A stretch of 64,000 bases of DNA from contig NZ_LBMW01000004.1 of the NCBI RefSeq assembly GCF_026168105.1, positions 62,001 through 126,000 of the forward strand. Direction: 5' to 3'. The stretch is from Streptomyces hygroscopicus. GTDB taxonomy: Bacteria > Actinomycetota > Actinomycetes > Streptomycetales > Streptomycetaceae. The notes beneath the pieces were generated by a model, which was not told the origin of the DNA, searched no databases, and saw nothing but the letters and a program-made list of their open reading frames with translations. Positions 17,583-26,062 of the stretch are shown one piece after another (the stretch's first letter is position 1; every line of letters starts with the position of its first letter). A program made the position numbers and the translations under genes.

Positions 17583-18671
17583 ATGTCCGGAAACACCGTC
17601 ACATTCACGATCGCTGAAACGGCCGACGGCGTCGAGGGCGCCGAAGCCCCTGGCGCCTCCACGGGTGCCGCCTCCCGAAGCCCGTCGCTGGCTCCGAGCC
17701 GCGCCGCCCGGGAACTGGACCTGAAACGGAGCGAGTTCGACCTCGCCGTGCAGCTCGGATACGTACGAACCATCCCTGGTGGCGGTGGCGGTGGCGGTGG
17801 CGGTGGCGGTGGCGGAGGCGGAGGCCGCCGCGTCACGCGCGCGGAGATCGACCGCATCCGCTCCGAGCGCGGCTTCCCCGAGGAGCTCCGGGCGCGGGTC
17901 GCGGTCGTGGGTACGAGGGACGGGGCGGCCCTGATGGATGTGACCCCGGGCAGGTTCACCCGGTTCGCCCGCCTGGGCCTGGTGGTGCCGGTGAAGTGGT
18001 ACCTGAACCGCTATCGCGCCGTGGTCTGGCTGTATCTGGCCGAGGAAGTCAGGCAGTTCGCCGCCGGCCGTGAGAACGCCCGGCTGCTGACCGGCCGCAC
18101 GCCCGAGGGCCTGCGCGACCAGTTGGACGCCGGACTGGACCTGCGGCCCCGCAACTGGCGCGGGCGCAACCTCGGCTTCCAGCTGCGTCAGACGGAGGAC
18201 CCATGGGCGAAAGCCGCCGTGCTGGCGTCCCTGCTGGATCCGACACAGGTGGCGGAGATCGTCCGGGATCCGTACGAGCGAGCCCAGCTGACACGCCTGC
18301 GGCCCGCACTGCCCGTGCACGGGGAGCCGGACTCACCAGCGGCCCGGATCGCGGTGCGGATCACGACGGCGGAGGACCTGGACGAGATCGGCTGGCTCCG
18401 GGCCGACTTGAGGGAGGCGCTCATCGAGGCCCGCCACCATCGGTCCGCCCCGCGACCGTCGCCGCGGGTCCCGGTCGAACGGCCCCCGGAGCAGGAGAGC
18501 ATCCGTTGGACCACCAGAGCTCCCGAGACCGTGACGCGGTCCGGTACCGGAGACGGCCACAGGTCCGAGGCGCTCACCACGACGGCTGTCACACGTCAGG
18601 CGCGGCACGTGCCGAAGGACCCGGTTCGACCGGGCGGCATGTTCGGGTGGCTGCGGCGCGGAAACGCGTGA
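17583..18671 (+). CDS. DUF6397-like DNA-binding protein with 16-glycine run
   Basis: A 362-residue protein, similar from memory to a Streptomyces DUF6397 family. A disordered first 45 residues precede a helical segment (AARELDLKRSEFDLAVQLGYV). A run of 16 glycines follows, then a MerR/excisionase-like helical region (VTRAEIDRIRSERGFPEELR) and a well-conserved-looking block LGLVVPVKWYLNRYRAVVW. The tail is disordered and basic and ends in GGMFGWLRRG. The first helical part reads like a split winged-helix, with the glycine run where a short loop would be. GGGGGAG precedes the ATG. Function unknown; DNA binding is inferred. Confidence 0.75.
   Translation: MSGNTVTFTIAETADGVEGAEAPGASTGAASRSPSLAPSRAARELDLKRSEFDLAVQLGYVRTIPGGGGGGGGGGGGGGGGRRVTRAEIDRIRSERGFPEELRARVAVVGTRDGAALMDVTPGRFTRFARLGLVVPVKWYLNRYRAVVWLYLAEEVRQFAAGRENARLLTGRTPEGLRDQLDAGLDLRPRNWRGRNLGFQLRQTEDPWAKAAVLASLLDPTQVAEIVRDPYERAQLTRLRPALPVHGEPDSPAARIAVRITTAEDLDEIGWLRADLREALIEARHHRSAPRPSPRVPVERPPEQESIRWTTRAPETVTRSGTGDGHRSEALTTTAVTRQARHVPKDPVRPGGMFGWLRRGNA
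17778..17825 (+). repeat. GGTGGC microsatellite encoding polyglycine
   Basis: Forty-eight bases made of six GGTGGC hexamers followed by GGTGGCGGAGGCGGAGGC-type variants encode 16 consecutive Gly codons. Hexamer gain or loss keeps the frame, so the linker length can vary between strains. Confidence 0.9.
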
Positions 18672-18720
18672 CCGGCGCGGTGTCAGGCGTCCTGCCGGGC
18701 ACCGGACGCAGCAGGCGCCG

Positions 18721-19593
18721 TCACCGCTCGAGCCTGCGGAACAGCCCCTCCTGGACGACCGAGACGAGCAGACGACCCTCGAGGTCGTAGATGCGGCCGC
18801 GGGCAAGGCCGCGGCCACCCACAGCGATCGGTGACTCCTGGTCGTACAGGAACCACTCGTCGGCGCGGAACGGCCGGTGGAACCACATCGCGTGGTCCAG
18901 CGACGCCATGTCGAAGCCCCTCGGACCCCACAACGGTTCGATGGGGATACGGACGGCGTCCAGCAACGTCATGTCGCTCGCGTAGGTGAGCGCACAGGTG
19001 TGTACGAGCGGGTCGTCCCCCAGCGGACCGACGGCACGCATCCAGACGGCGCTGCGCGGCTCGGCGTCCTTGATCTCCCCGGCGCTCCAGCGCAGCCGGT
19101 CCACATAGCGGATGTCGAAGGGCTGACGCCGCGCCATCCGTTCCAGTGCCTCGGGCAGTGCTCCGAGATGCTCCTTGACTTCCTGCGTCACCGTCGGCAG
19201 CGACTCCGGATCCGGCACCTTGCGGGCCGGCGGCAACTGGTGCTCGAAGCTCCCCTCTTCAGGCTTGTGGAAGGAGGCGGTCAAATTGAAGATCGTCCGG
19301 CCCTGCTGTACGGCCGTGACCCGGCGGGTCGTGAAGGACCTCCCGTCACGGACCCGCTCGACCTGGTACACGATGGGCACGCCCGGGATGCCCGGGCGCA
19401 GAAAGTACGCGTGCAGCGAGTGCACCGGCCGCTCGCCGTCCGTGGTGCGTCCGGCGGCCACCAGCGCCTGTCCGGCCACCTGGCCCCCGAAGACCCGCTG
19501 CAGGGACTCCTGGGGGCTGCGGCCACGGAAGATGTTGACCTCGATCTGCTCCAGGTCGAGCAGGTCGACGAGTCTCTCGGCTGGGTTCGTCAT
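18721..19593 (-). CDS. tesB: acyl-CoA thioesterase II
   Basis: A 290-residue double-hotdog thioesterase hydrolysing acyl-CoA to free acid and CoA. Conserved segments are present in both hotdog halves: RVFGGQVAGQALVAA and LHAYFLRPGIPGVPIVYQVERVRDGRSF in the first, and DMASLDHAMWFHRPFRADEWFLYDQESP in the second. The TesB catalytic Asp falls in SLDHAMWFH. Length is normal. It lies 19 bp downstream of the helicase gene on the same strand and is probably co-transcribed with it. Confidence 0.95.
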   Translation of the reverse strand: MTNPAERLVDLLDLEQIEVNIFRGRSPQESLQRVFGGQVAGQALVAAGRTTDGERPVHSLHAYFLRPGIPGVPIVYQVERVRDGRSFTTRRVTAVQQGRTIFNLTASFHKPEEGSFEHQLPPARKVPDPESLPTVTQEVKEHLGALPEALERMARRQPFDIRYVDRLRWSAGEIKDAEPRSAVWMRAVGPLGDDPLVHTCALTYASDMTLLDAVRIPIEPLWGPRGFDMASLDHAMWFHRPFRADEWFLYDQESPIAVGGRGLARGRIYDLEGRLLVSVVQEGLFRRLER

Positions 19594-19612
19594 GCGTGGG
19601 TCTCTCCTGTGC

Positions 19613-22126
19613 TCACAGCTGGCCGACGTCGGTCACCCGGACGACGGCGCGGCCCTCCGTGTCCGAGGCCGCGAGGTCGATCTCGGCGCTGATGCCCCAG
19701 TCGTGGTCGCCGTTCGGGTCGGCGAAGGTCTGCCGGACGCGCCACAGCCCGTGCTCCGGCTCCTCCTCGATCATCAGCAGCTTCGGGCCGCGGGCGTCGG
19801 GGCCGGTGCCGAGTTCGTCGTACTCGTCCCAGTACCTGTCCATGGCAGCCCCCCAGGCTTCGGCGTCCCAGCCGGAATCGGCGTCCATCTCGCCCAGCTC
19901 CTCGACGTGGTCGAGGGCGGCGAGTTCCACACGGCGGAACATGGCGTTGCGGACCAGGACGCGGAAGGCGCGCGCGTTCGAGGTGATCGGCTTGACCTGG
20001 TCGGCCTTCTCCTGGGCCTCCTCGGCCGTCATCTCCTCCGGGTTGGCCAGCTGCTCCCATTCGTCCAGCAGGCTGGAGTCGACCTGGCGCACCATCTCAC
20101 CGAGCCACGCGATCAGGTCCTCCAGATCGTCGGACTTCAGATCGTCCGGGACGGTGTGATCGAGGGCCTTGTAGGCACTGGCCAGGTAGCGCAGCACGAT
20201 GCCTTCGGTGCGAGCAAGCTCGTAGAACGAGACGAACTCCGTGAAGGACAGCGCTCGTTCGTACATGTCGCGGATGACCGACTTCGGCGACAGCGGATGG
20301 TCGCCGACCCACGGATGGCTCTTTCGGTACGTGTTGTACGCGTGGAAGAGCAGTTCCTCCAAGGGCTTCGGGTACGTCACGTCCTGGAGCCGCTCCATCC
20401 GCTCCTCGTAGTCGACTCCATCCGCCTTCATCGCGGCCACGGCCTCGCCGCGCGCCTTGTTCTGCTGGGCGACCAGGATCTGCCGGGGGTCGTCCAGCGT
20501 GGACTCGACGACGGAGACCATGTCGAGGGCGTAGGACGGGGACTCCGGGTCGAGGAGTTCGAACGCGGCCAGCGCGAAGGTCGACAGCGGCTGGTTGAGC
20601 GCGAAGTCCTGCTGGAGGTCGACCGTCAGACGCACGATACGGCCGGTGGCATCCGGCTCCTCGAGCTTCTCGACGATGCCGCCGTCCAGCAGGGAGCGGT
20701 AGATCGCGATGGCACGCCGGATGTGCCGCAACTGCTGCTTGCGCGGCTCGTGGTTGTCCTCCAGCAGATGCCGCATCGCCTCGAACGCATTGCCCGGCCG
20801 GGCGATCACCGACAGCAGCATCGTGTGGGTGACCCGGAACCGGGAGGCGAGCGGCTCCGGCTCGGAGGCGATCAGCTTCTCGAAGGTGTTCTCCGTCCAG
20901 CCGACGAAGCCCTCCGGTGCCTTCTTGCGCACCACCTTGCGGCGCTTCTTCGGGTCGTCGCCGGCCTTGGCGAGCGCCTTCTCGTTCTCGATGATGTGCT
21001 CGGGTGCCTGCGCCACGACGAGGCCTGCCGTGTCGAAGCCCGCGCGCCCGGCGCGGCCCGCGATCTGGTGGAACTCACGGGCGCGCAGGGTGCGTACCCG
21101 GCTTCCGTCGTACTTGGTCAGCGCGGTGAACAGCACGGTGCGGATGGGGACGTTGACGCCGACGCCCAGGGTGTCCGTGCCGCAAATAACCTTCAGCAGA
21201 CCTGCCTGGGCCAGCTTCTCCACCAGGCGGCGGTACTTGGGCAGCATGCCGGCGTGGTGGACGCCGATGCCGTGCCGCACATAACGGGACAGGTTCCGGC
21301 CGAACTTGGTGGTGAAGCGGAAGTTGCCGATCAGCTCGGCGATCTCGTCCTTCTCCTCGCGCGAGCACATGTTGATGCTCATCAGCGCCTGGGCCCGCTC
21401 CACGGCCTGCGCCTGGGTGAAGTGCACGATGTAGACGGGAGCCTGCCGGGTCTGCAGGAGTTCGGTGAGCGTATCGGTGAGCGGGGTGAGCCGGTACTCG
21501 TACGAGAGCGGCACCGGACGGGTCGCCGAACGCACCACCGCCGTCGGCCGGCCGGTGCGGCGAGTGAGGTCCTTCTCGAACATGGAGACGTCGCCGAGCG
21601 TCGCCGACATCAGGATGAACTGCGCCTGCGGCAGTTCCAGGATCGGGATCTGCCACGCCCACCCGCGGTCGCCCTCGGCGTAGAAGTGGAACTCGTCCAT
21701 CACGACCTGGCCGACGTCGGCCTGCCTGCCGTCGCGCAGCGCGATGGACGCCAGGACCTCGGCTGTACAGCAGATCACAGGCGCGTCGGCATTGACGGAG
21801 GCGTCGCCCGTCAGCATGCCGACGTTCTCGGTGCCGAAGAGCTTGCACAGCTCGAAGAACTTCTCCGAGACGAGCGCCTTGATCGGCGCGGTGTAGAACG
21901 TGACCTGGTCCCGGGCGAGCGCCGCGAAGTGCGCGCCCGCGGCGATCATGCTCTTCCCGGAGCCGGTGGGTGTCGACACGATCACGTTCGTTCCCGAGAC
22001 CACCTCGATCAGCGCCTCCTCCTGGTGCGGATAGAGGGTGAGGCCGCGCTCCCCGGCCCACGACTCGAAGGCTTCGTAGAGGGCGTCGGGGTCTGCGGTC
22101 TGCGGGAGCTGATCGATGAGGGTCAC
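19613..22126 (-). CDS. DEAD/DEAH-box RNA helicase with DUF3516 C-terminus
   Basis: An 837-residue superfamily 2 helicase of the Ski2-like type. Motif I STPTGSGKS, motif II VMDEFHFY (DEFH), motif III MSATLGD and motif VI QIAGRAGRAGFDT are intact. The C-terminal 430 residues correspond to the DUF3516 region seen in actinobacterial members. The start is GTG giving VTLIDQLPQ with a GGGGG stretch before it; the longer ORF adds an unrelated leader across the intergenic region. A role in RNA processing or turnover is inferred from the family. It is divergent from the DUF457 membrane protein. Confidence 0.93.
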   Translation of the reverse strand: MTLIDQLPQTADPDALYEAFESWAGERGLTLYPHQEEALIEVVSGTNVIVSTPTGSGKSMIAAGAHFAALARDQVTFYTAPIKALVSEKFFELCKLFGTENVGMLTGDASVNADAPVICCTAEVLASIALRDGRQADVGQVVMDEFHFYAEGDRGWAWQIPILELPQAQFILMSATLGDVSMFEKDLTRRTGRPTAVVRSATRPVPLSYEYRLTPLTDTLTELLQTRQAPVYIVHFTQAQAVERAQALMSINMCSREEKDEIAELIGNFRFTTKFGRNLSRYVRHGIGVHHAGMLPKYRRLVEKLAQAGLLKVICGTDTLGVGVNVPIRTVLFTALTKYDGSRVRTLRAREFHQIAGRAGRAGFDTAGLVVAQAPEHIIENEKALAKAGDDPKKRRKVVRKKAPEGFVGWTENTFEKLIASEPEPLASRFRVTHTMLLSVIARPGNAFEAMRHLLEDNHEPRKQQLRHIRRAIAIYRSLLDGGIVEKLEEPDATGRIVRLTVDLQQDFALNQPLSTFALAAFELLDPESPSYALDMVSVVESTLDDPRQILVAQQNKARGEAVAAMKADGVDYEERMERLQDVTYPKPLEELLFHAYNTYRKSHPWVGDHPLSPKSVIRDMYERALSFTEFVSFYELARTEGIVLRYLASAYKALDHTVPDDLKSDDLEDLIAWLGEMVRQVDSSLLDEWEQLANPEEMTAEEAQEKADQVKPITSNARAFRVLVRNAMFRRVELAALDHVEELGEMDADSGWDAEAWGAAMDRYWDEYDELGTGPDARGPKLLMIEEEPEHGLWRVRQTFADPNGDHDWGISAEIDLAASDTEGRAVVRVTDVGQL

Positions 22127-22271
22127 GCCCCCATCTTGCCTGGCCTTGCACCCGATGGGGGAATCGGATGCCGACCCGAAGATCACGAACGCTAGGCTGT
22201 GACGCCGACGGCATGTCAGCGCACGCGGACAACTGGACAGCGGGACAAGAGGAATGGGGCGGGAATCGGCC

Positions 22272-23066
22272 ATGATGGGACCAGCACACTCACTGTCGGG
22301 GGCCGCGGCCTGGCTGGGAGTCGGAGCGGCCGCTGCTGCTGCGGGTCACCCCATGCCCTGGCCGGTCCTCCTCGTAGGCTCGCTGATCTGCGCGGGTGCG
22401 GCCCTGGCCCCGGACCTGGACCACAAGGCGGCCACGATCTCGCGGGCCTTCGGGCCCCTCTCCCGCTGGCTGTGCGAGATCGTCGACAAGCTGTCGTACG
22501 CCGTCTACAAGGCGACCAGGAAGCCGGGCGACGCGCGGCGCTCGGGCGGGCACCGCACGCTGACGCACACCTGGCTGTGGGCCGTCCTTATCGGGGCGGG
22601 CACCTCCGCGGCGGCCATCACGGGCGGCAGGTGGACGGTGCTGGCCATCCTCTTCGTACACATGGTGCTGGCCATCGAAGGGCTGCTGTGGCGGGCGGCG
22701 CGCGGTTCGAGCAGCGATGTGCTGGTGTGGCTGCTCGCCGCGACAAGCGCGTGGATCCTCGCGGGCATACTCGACAAACCAGGAAATGGCTCGCACTGGC
22801 TGTTCACGGCGCCGGGCCAGCAGTACCTGTGGCTCGGGCTGCCGATCCTCCTGGGGGCCCTGGTGCACGACATCGGGGACGCCTTGACGGTCTCCGGCTG
22901 CCCGATCCTGTGGCCGATACCGTTGGGCCGCAAGCGCTGGTACCCGGTTGGCCCGCCGAAGGTCATGCGCTTCCGGGCGGGCAGTTGGGTCGAGCTCAAG
23001 GTGCTGATGCCGGTGTTCATGCTGCTCGGCGGGGTGGGCTGCGCGGCCGCGCTCAACGTCATCTGA
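22272..23066 (+). CDS. DUF457/YdjM-type membrane-bound metal-dependent hydrolase
   Basis: A 264-residue integral membrane protein with about six helices and metal-binding motifs of the YdjM family: MGPAHSLSGAA at the start, APDLDHKAATIS near residue 50, SGGHRTLTHTWLW near 90 and VHDIGDALTVSGCP near 205. The His/Asp pattern is that of the LexA-regulated YdjM/DUF457 hydrolases, whose substrate is not known. I chose the ATG-ATG pair with GGGGCGGGA upstream; an ATG 18 nt earlier is possible. Confidence 0.85.
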   Translation: MMGPAHSLSGAAAWLGVGAAAAAAGHPMPWPVLLVGSLICAGAALAPDLDHKAATISRAFGPLSRWLCEIVDKLSYAVYKATRKPGDARRSGGHRTLTHTWLWAVLIGAGTSAAAITGGRWTVLAILFVHMVLAIEGLLWRAARGSSSDVLVWLLAATSAWILAGILDKPGNGSHWLFTAPGQQYLWLGLPILLGALVHDIGDALTVSGCPILWPIPLGRKRWYPVGPPKVMRFRAGSWVELKVLMPVFMLLGGVGCAAALNVI

Positions 23067-23209
23067 GGGCGGTGCCGGTCCGGCGGCCTCTCGGTCCGCC
23101 TCCTGGCCGCATCGCTCCTGCTCTCAGCTCCGGGCCCGGACGGGCCGCGGGCACGACCGCCGGCCACTGGCTCTGCGCCGGTGCAGGCTGCCCCCCGGCC
23201 CTTGCCGGT

Positions 23210-23485
23210 TCAGGCCGTGCCGCCCCCGTCGGCCCCCTGGCCCCTACCCCCGTAGCGTCGCTCGAACCGGGCGATGCGCCCCTCCGAGTCCACCGTCCGC
23301 GCCTTTCCCGTGTAGAAGGGGTGGCTCTCGGAGGAGATCTCGACATCCACGACGGGGTAGGTCTCGCCGTTGTCCCATTCGATGGTCTGATCGCTGGTCG
23401 CCGTGGACCGGGTGAGGAAGGCGTATCCGGCGGCGCGGTCGCGGAAGACGACGGGGCGGTAGCCGGAGTATTTGTCCTGCTGCAT
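23210..23485 (-). CDS. rpmE2: ribosomal protein bL31 type B (zinc-free paralogue)
   Basis: A 91-residue bL31 of the C-minus type. It has the family pattern [47 protein letters not shown] and [10 protein letters not shown], but no zinc-binding cysteines. In Streptomyces such paralogues replace the zinc-containing L31 under zinc shortage and are normally controlled by Zur. I see no Zur box in the 28 bp before the gene, so it may be transcribed with the DUF5709 gene upstream. The glycine-rich tail is a usual extension. Confidence 0.96.
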   Translation of the reverse strand: MQQDKYSGYRPVVFRDRAAGYAFLTRSTATSDQTIEWDNGETYPVVDVEISSESHPFYTGKARTVDSEGRIARFERRYGGRGQGADGGGTA

Positions 23486-23513
23486 GGTGCTCCTTGCATC
23501 GCAGGGGTCGGCG

Positions 23514-23984
23514 TCAGCCGGACAAGGTGTCCTCGTCGACGATGTGCACGGCCGCCTCCTCGGCGGAGGCCGCCGCGCCGTCGATGCCGACGTCGGTGGC
23601 GATCAGCCCGGTCTCCTCGTCCTCGTGCGCTCCCTCGTCGGGGGCGACGAGACGGCCGGAGCGGACGTCGCCCACCTCGTTGTCCAGAGGTTCGCCGTCG
23701 CTGTCGGGGCTGTCCCCGATGTCGTCTCCGTCCGGGACCGTGATGTCCGGGAGTTCCTCGGCGAGGCGCTCGTCCAGGGTTTCGCCGCGGTGTCCCTCGG
23801 CCGCGGTCACGCCCACATGCTCCACCGCCCACGGCCGCTCCGGTGGTGACCAGCCCCGGTCCAGCGGGTCGCTGACTCCGTCGGCGAGCAGGGTGTCCTC
23901 GGCGTCGAGCAGTCCCGCGTCGTCCTGCACCTCGGATCCGTCGGGCTGGTAGACGTCGTCTCCCCATCCGTCGGTGCTGTCCAC
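23514..23984 (-). CDS. acidic DUF5709-like protein
   Basis: A 156-residue, strongly acidic, largely disordered protein, similar from memory to Streptomyces DUF5709 proteins. Typical segments are [48 protein letters not shown] and a C-terminal [11 protein letters not shown]. It has no signal peptide or membrane helix. A GAGGTAACC ribosome site precedes the ATG. It lies 28 bp upstream of rpmE2 on the same strand. The 260 bp before it, up to the ABC gene, are very GC-rich with a long C/G homopolymer region and no gene I can support. Confidence 0.8.
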   Translation of the reverse strand: MDSTDGWGDDVYQPDGSEVQDDAGLLDAEDTLLADGVSDPLDRGWSPPERPWAVEHVGVTAAEGHRGETLDERLAEELPDITVPDGDDIGDSPDSDGEPLDNEVGDVRSGRLVAPDEGAHEDEETGLIATDVGIDGAAASAEEAAVHIVDEDTLSG

Positions 23985-24244
23985 GGGTTACCTCCAGGTG
24001 ATGCGACGGAACCGGGTGCCGCCGTGCGCGACGGCGCACCTGGGGACCGCTCGGCGCGGGCCGTGCCCCTCCCCAACCGGATGGGTCCGGCACGTCCCCC
24101 CGCACCGGTGACACCTCCAGCCTTCCACCCCCCCTCGGCACCGCGCAACGGCAGGGGGGACATGGGGACATCGTGCGTCGGCGGCGCTCCGGGACGGGCG
24201 GCCGATCAGGGTTCCCGGACCGCCGCCCTGGCGTGCTGCCGCGC

Positions 24245-26062
24245 TCACCCGTGCCAGGACCGCCACAGCGCCGCGTAGGCCCCGTCGGCGGCGACCAGCT
24301 CGTCGTGGCTGCCCAGCTCACTGATCCGGCCTTCCTCGACGACGGCGATGACGTCGGCGTCGTGGGCGGTGTGCAGCCGGTGGGCGATGGCGACCACCGT
24401 GCGGCCGTCCAGGACACGGGCCAGGGAGCGCTCCAGATGACGGGCGGCGCGGGGGTCCAGGAGCGAGGTCGCCTCGTCCAGGACCAGCGTGTGCGGGTCG
24501 GCGAGGACCAGCCGGGCCAGTGCGATCTGCTGAGCCTGCGCCGGGGTGAGCGCCAGACCGCCCGAGCCCACCTCGGTGTCCAGCCCGTCGTCCAGGGCGC
24601 GCGCCCAGCCGTCCGCGTCCACCGCGCCGAGCGCCGCCCACAGCTCTGCGTCGACGGCGTCCATGGCAGTACCCCCGCTCGAGCGGAGCCGGGAGTGGGG
24701 GAGGGCCAGCAGCAGGTTGTCACGCAGGGAGCCCACGAAGACGTGGTGCTCCTGGTTGACCAGAGCCACATGCGAGCGCACCCGCTCGGCGGGCATCCGG
24801 GACAGCTCCGCGCCGCCGAGGGTGATCCGGCCGTCCCGGGGAGCGTAGATCCCGGCGAGCAGTCGGCCCAGCGTGGATTTGCCGGCGCCGGAGGGGCCGA
24901 CCAGGGCGAGCCGGGTGCCGGGCGCCACCTGCAGGGACACCTGGTGCAGTACGTCGACTCCCGCCCGGTAGCCGAAGCGCACCGCGTCGGCTTCGACGGC
25001 GCGCCCGTCCGGGGTCAGCGAGTCGTCACCCGTGGCCGGCTCGATGTCGCGGACCCCGACCAGCCGGGCCAGTGACACCTGGGCGACCTGCAGCTCGTCG
25101 TACCAGCGCAGGATCAGGCCCACCGGGTCGACGAGCATCTGCGCGATGAGGGCGCCCGTCGTCAGCTGACCCACGCCGATCCAGCCGTGCAGGACGAACA
25201 CCCCGCCGATCATCAGGACCGAGGACAGGACCGTGACGTGCGTGATGCTGATGATCGGGAAGAGCACCGACCGCAGCCACAGCGTGTAGCGCTCCCACGC
25301 CGTCCACTCCTTGATCCGCCGGTCCGAGAGGCCGATGCGCCGGTGGCCGAGGCGGTGGGCCTCGATGGTGCGTCCCGCGTCCACGGTCTCGGCGAGGACG
25401 GCGGCCACAGCGGCGTACCCGGCGGCCTCCGAACGGTAGGCCGAGGGCGCGCGCTTGAAGTACCAGCGGCAGCCGATCACCAGCAGCGGCACCGCCACCA
25501 GTACCGCCGGAGCGAGCGTCGGAGCCGTCACGGCCAGGCCTCCGACCAGCAGCACCGCCCACACCAGGCCGATGGCCAACTGCGGCACGGCCTCGCGCAT
25601 GGCATTGGCCAGCCGGTCGATGTCGGTGGTGATCCGGGACAGCAGATCACCGGTCCCGGCCCGTTCCAGGACGCCCGGCGGCAGCCCCACCGACCGTACG
25701 AGGAAGTCCTCCCGCAGATCCGCGAGCATCCGCTCGCCGAGCACGGCACCGTGCAGCCGGACCAGCCGTACGAACACGGCCTGGATCACGAGGGCCAGGG
25801 CGAACAGTGCGGCGGTGCGCTCCAGATGGAGCTCCCGCGCACCGTTCGACACGCGCTCCACGAGCCCCCCGAGCAGATAGGGTCCCGCCATCGAGGCGAC
25901 CACGGAGATCGTGTTCACGCCGATGAGCAGCAGGAAGGCCCGCCGGTGCCGGCGGAAGAGTTCGGCCACGTAGGCGCGGACGGTCGTGAGGGCGCCGACG
26001 GGCAGGGTGTCCGCCGTGGTCGGGGCCGCCGGGTCGTACGGCGGTGGCGTCACGCCGATCAT
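24245..26062 (-). CDS. ABC exporter half-transporter A (canonical Walker A, degenerate signature)
   Basis: A 605-residue half-transporter: six-helix ABC transmembrane domain (residues about 40-330), then an ATPase domain. Walker A VGPSGAGKST (near 390) and Walker B TLVLDEATSLLD are canonical and the switch His is present (IAHRLHT). The signature reads LTPAQ (near 505) instead of LSGGQ. Its start overlaps the end of the partner gene by 4 nt. The two should form a heterodimeric exporter in which the LSGGQ of partner B completes the ATP site of A. Substrate unknown; drug, lipid or peptide export are all possible. Confidence 0.92.
   Translation of the reverse strand: MIGVTPPPYDPAAPTTADTLPVGALTTVRAYVAELFRRHRRAFLLLIGVNTISVVASMAGPYLLGGLVERVSNGARELHLERTAALFALALVIQAVFVRLVRLHGAVLGERMLADLREDFLVRSVGLPPGVLERAGTGDLLSRITTDIDRLANAMREAVPQLAIGLVWAVLLVGGLAVTAPTLAPAVLVAVPLLVIGCRWYFKRAPSAYRSEAAGYAAVAAVLAETVDAGRTIEAHRLGHRRIGLSDRRIKEWTAWERYTLWLRSVLFPIISITHVTVLSSVLMIGGVFVLHGWIGVGQLTTGALIAQMLVDPVGLILRWYDELQVAQVSLARLVGVRDIEPATGDDSLTPDGRAVEADAVRFGYRAGVDVLHQVSLQVAPGTRLALVGPSGAGKSTLGRLLAGIYAPRDGRITLGGAELSRMPAERVRSHVALVNQEHHVFVGSLRDNLLLALPHSRLRSSGGTAMDAVDAELWAALGAVDADGWARALDDGLDTEVGSGGLALTPAQAQQIALARLVLADPHTLVLDEATSLLDPRAARHLERSLARVLDGRTVVAIAHRLHTAHDADVIAVVEEGRISELGSHDELVAADGAYAALWRSWHG

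Noticed and set aside
19175..22195. 1006-aa plus-strand open frame
   Set aside because: Exactly antisense to tesB and the helicase, both with intact motifs; sequence is His/Gly/Leu-rich shadow.
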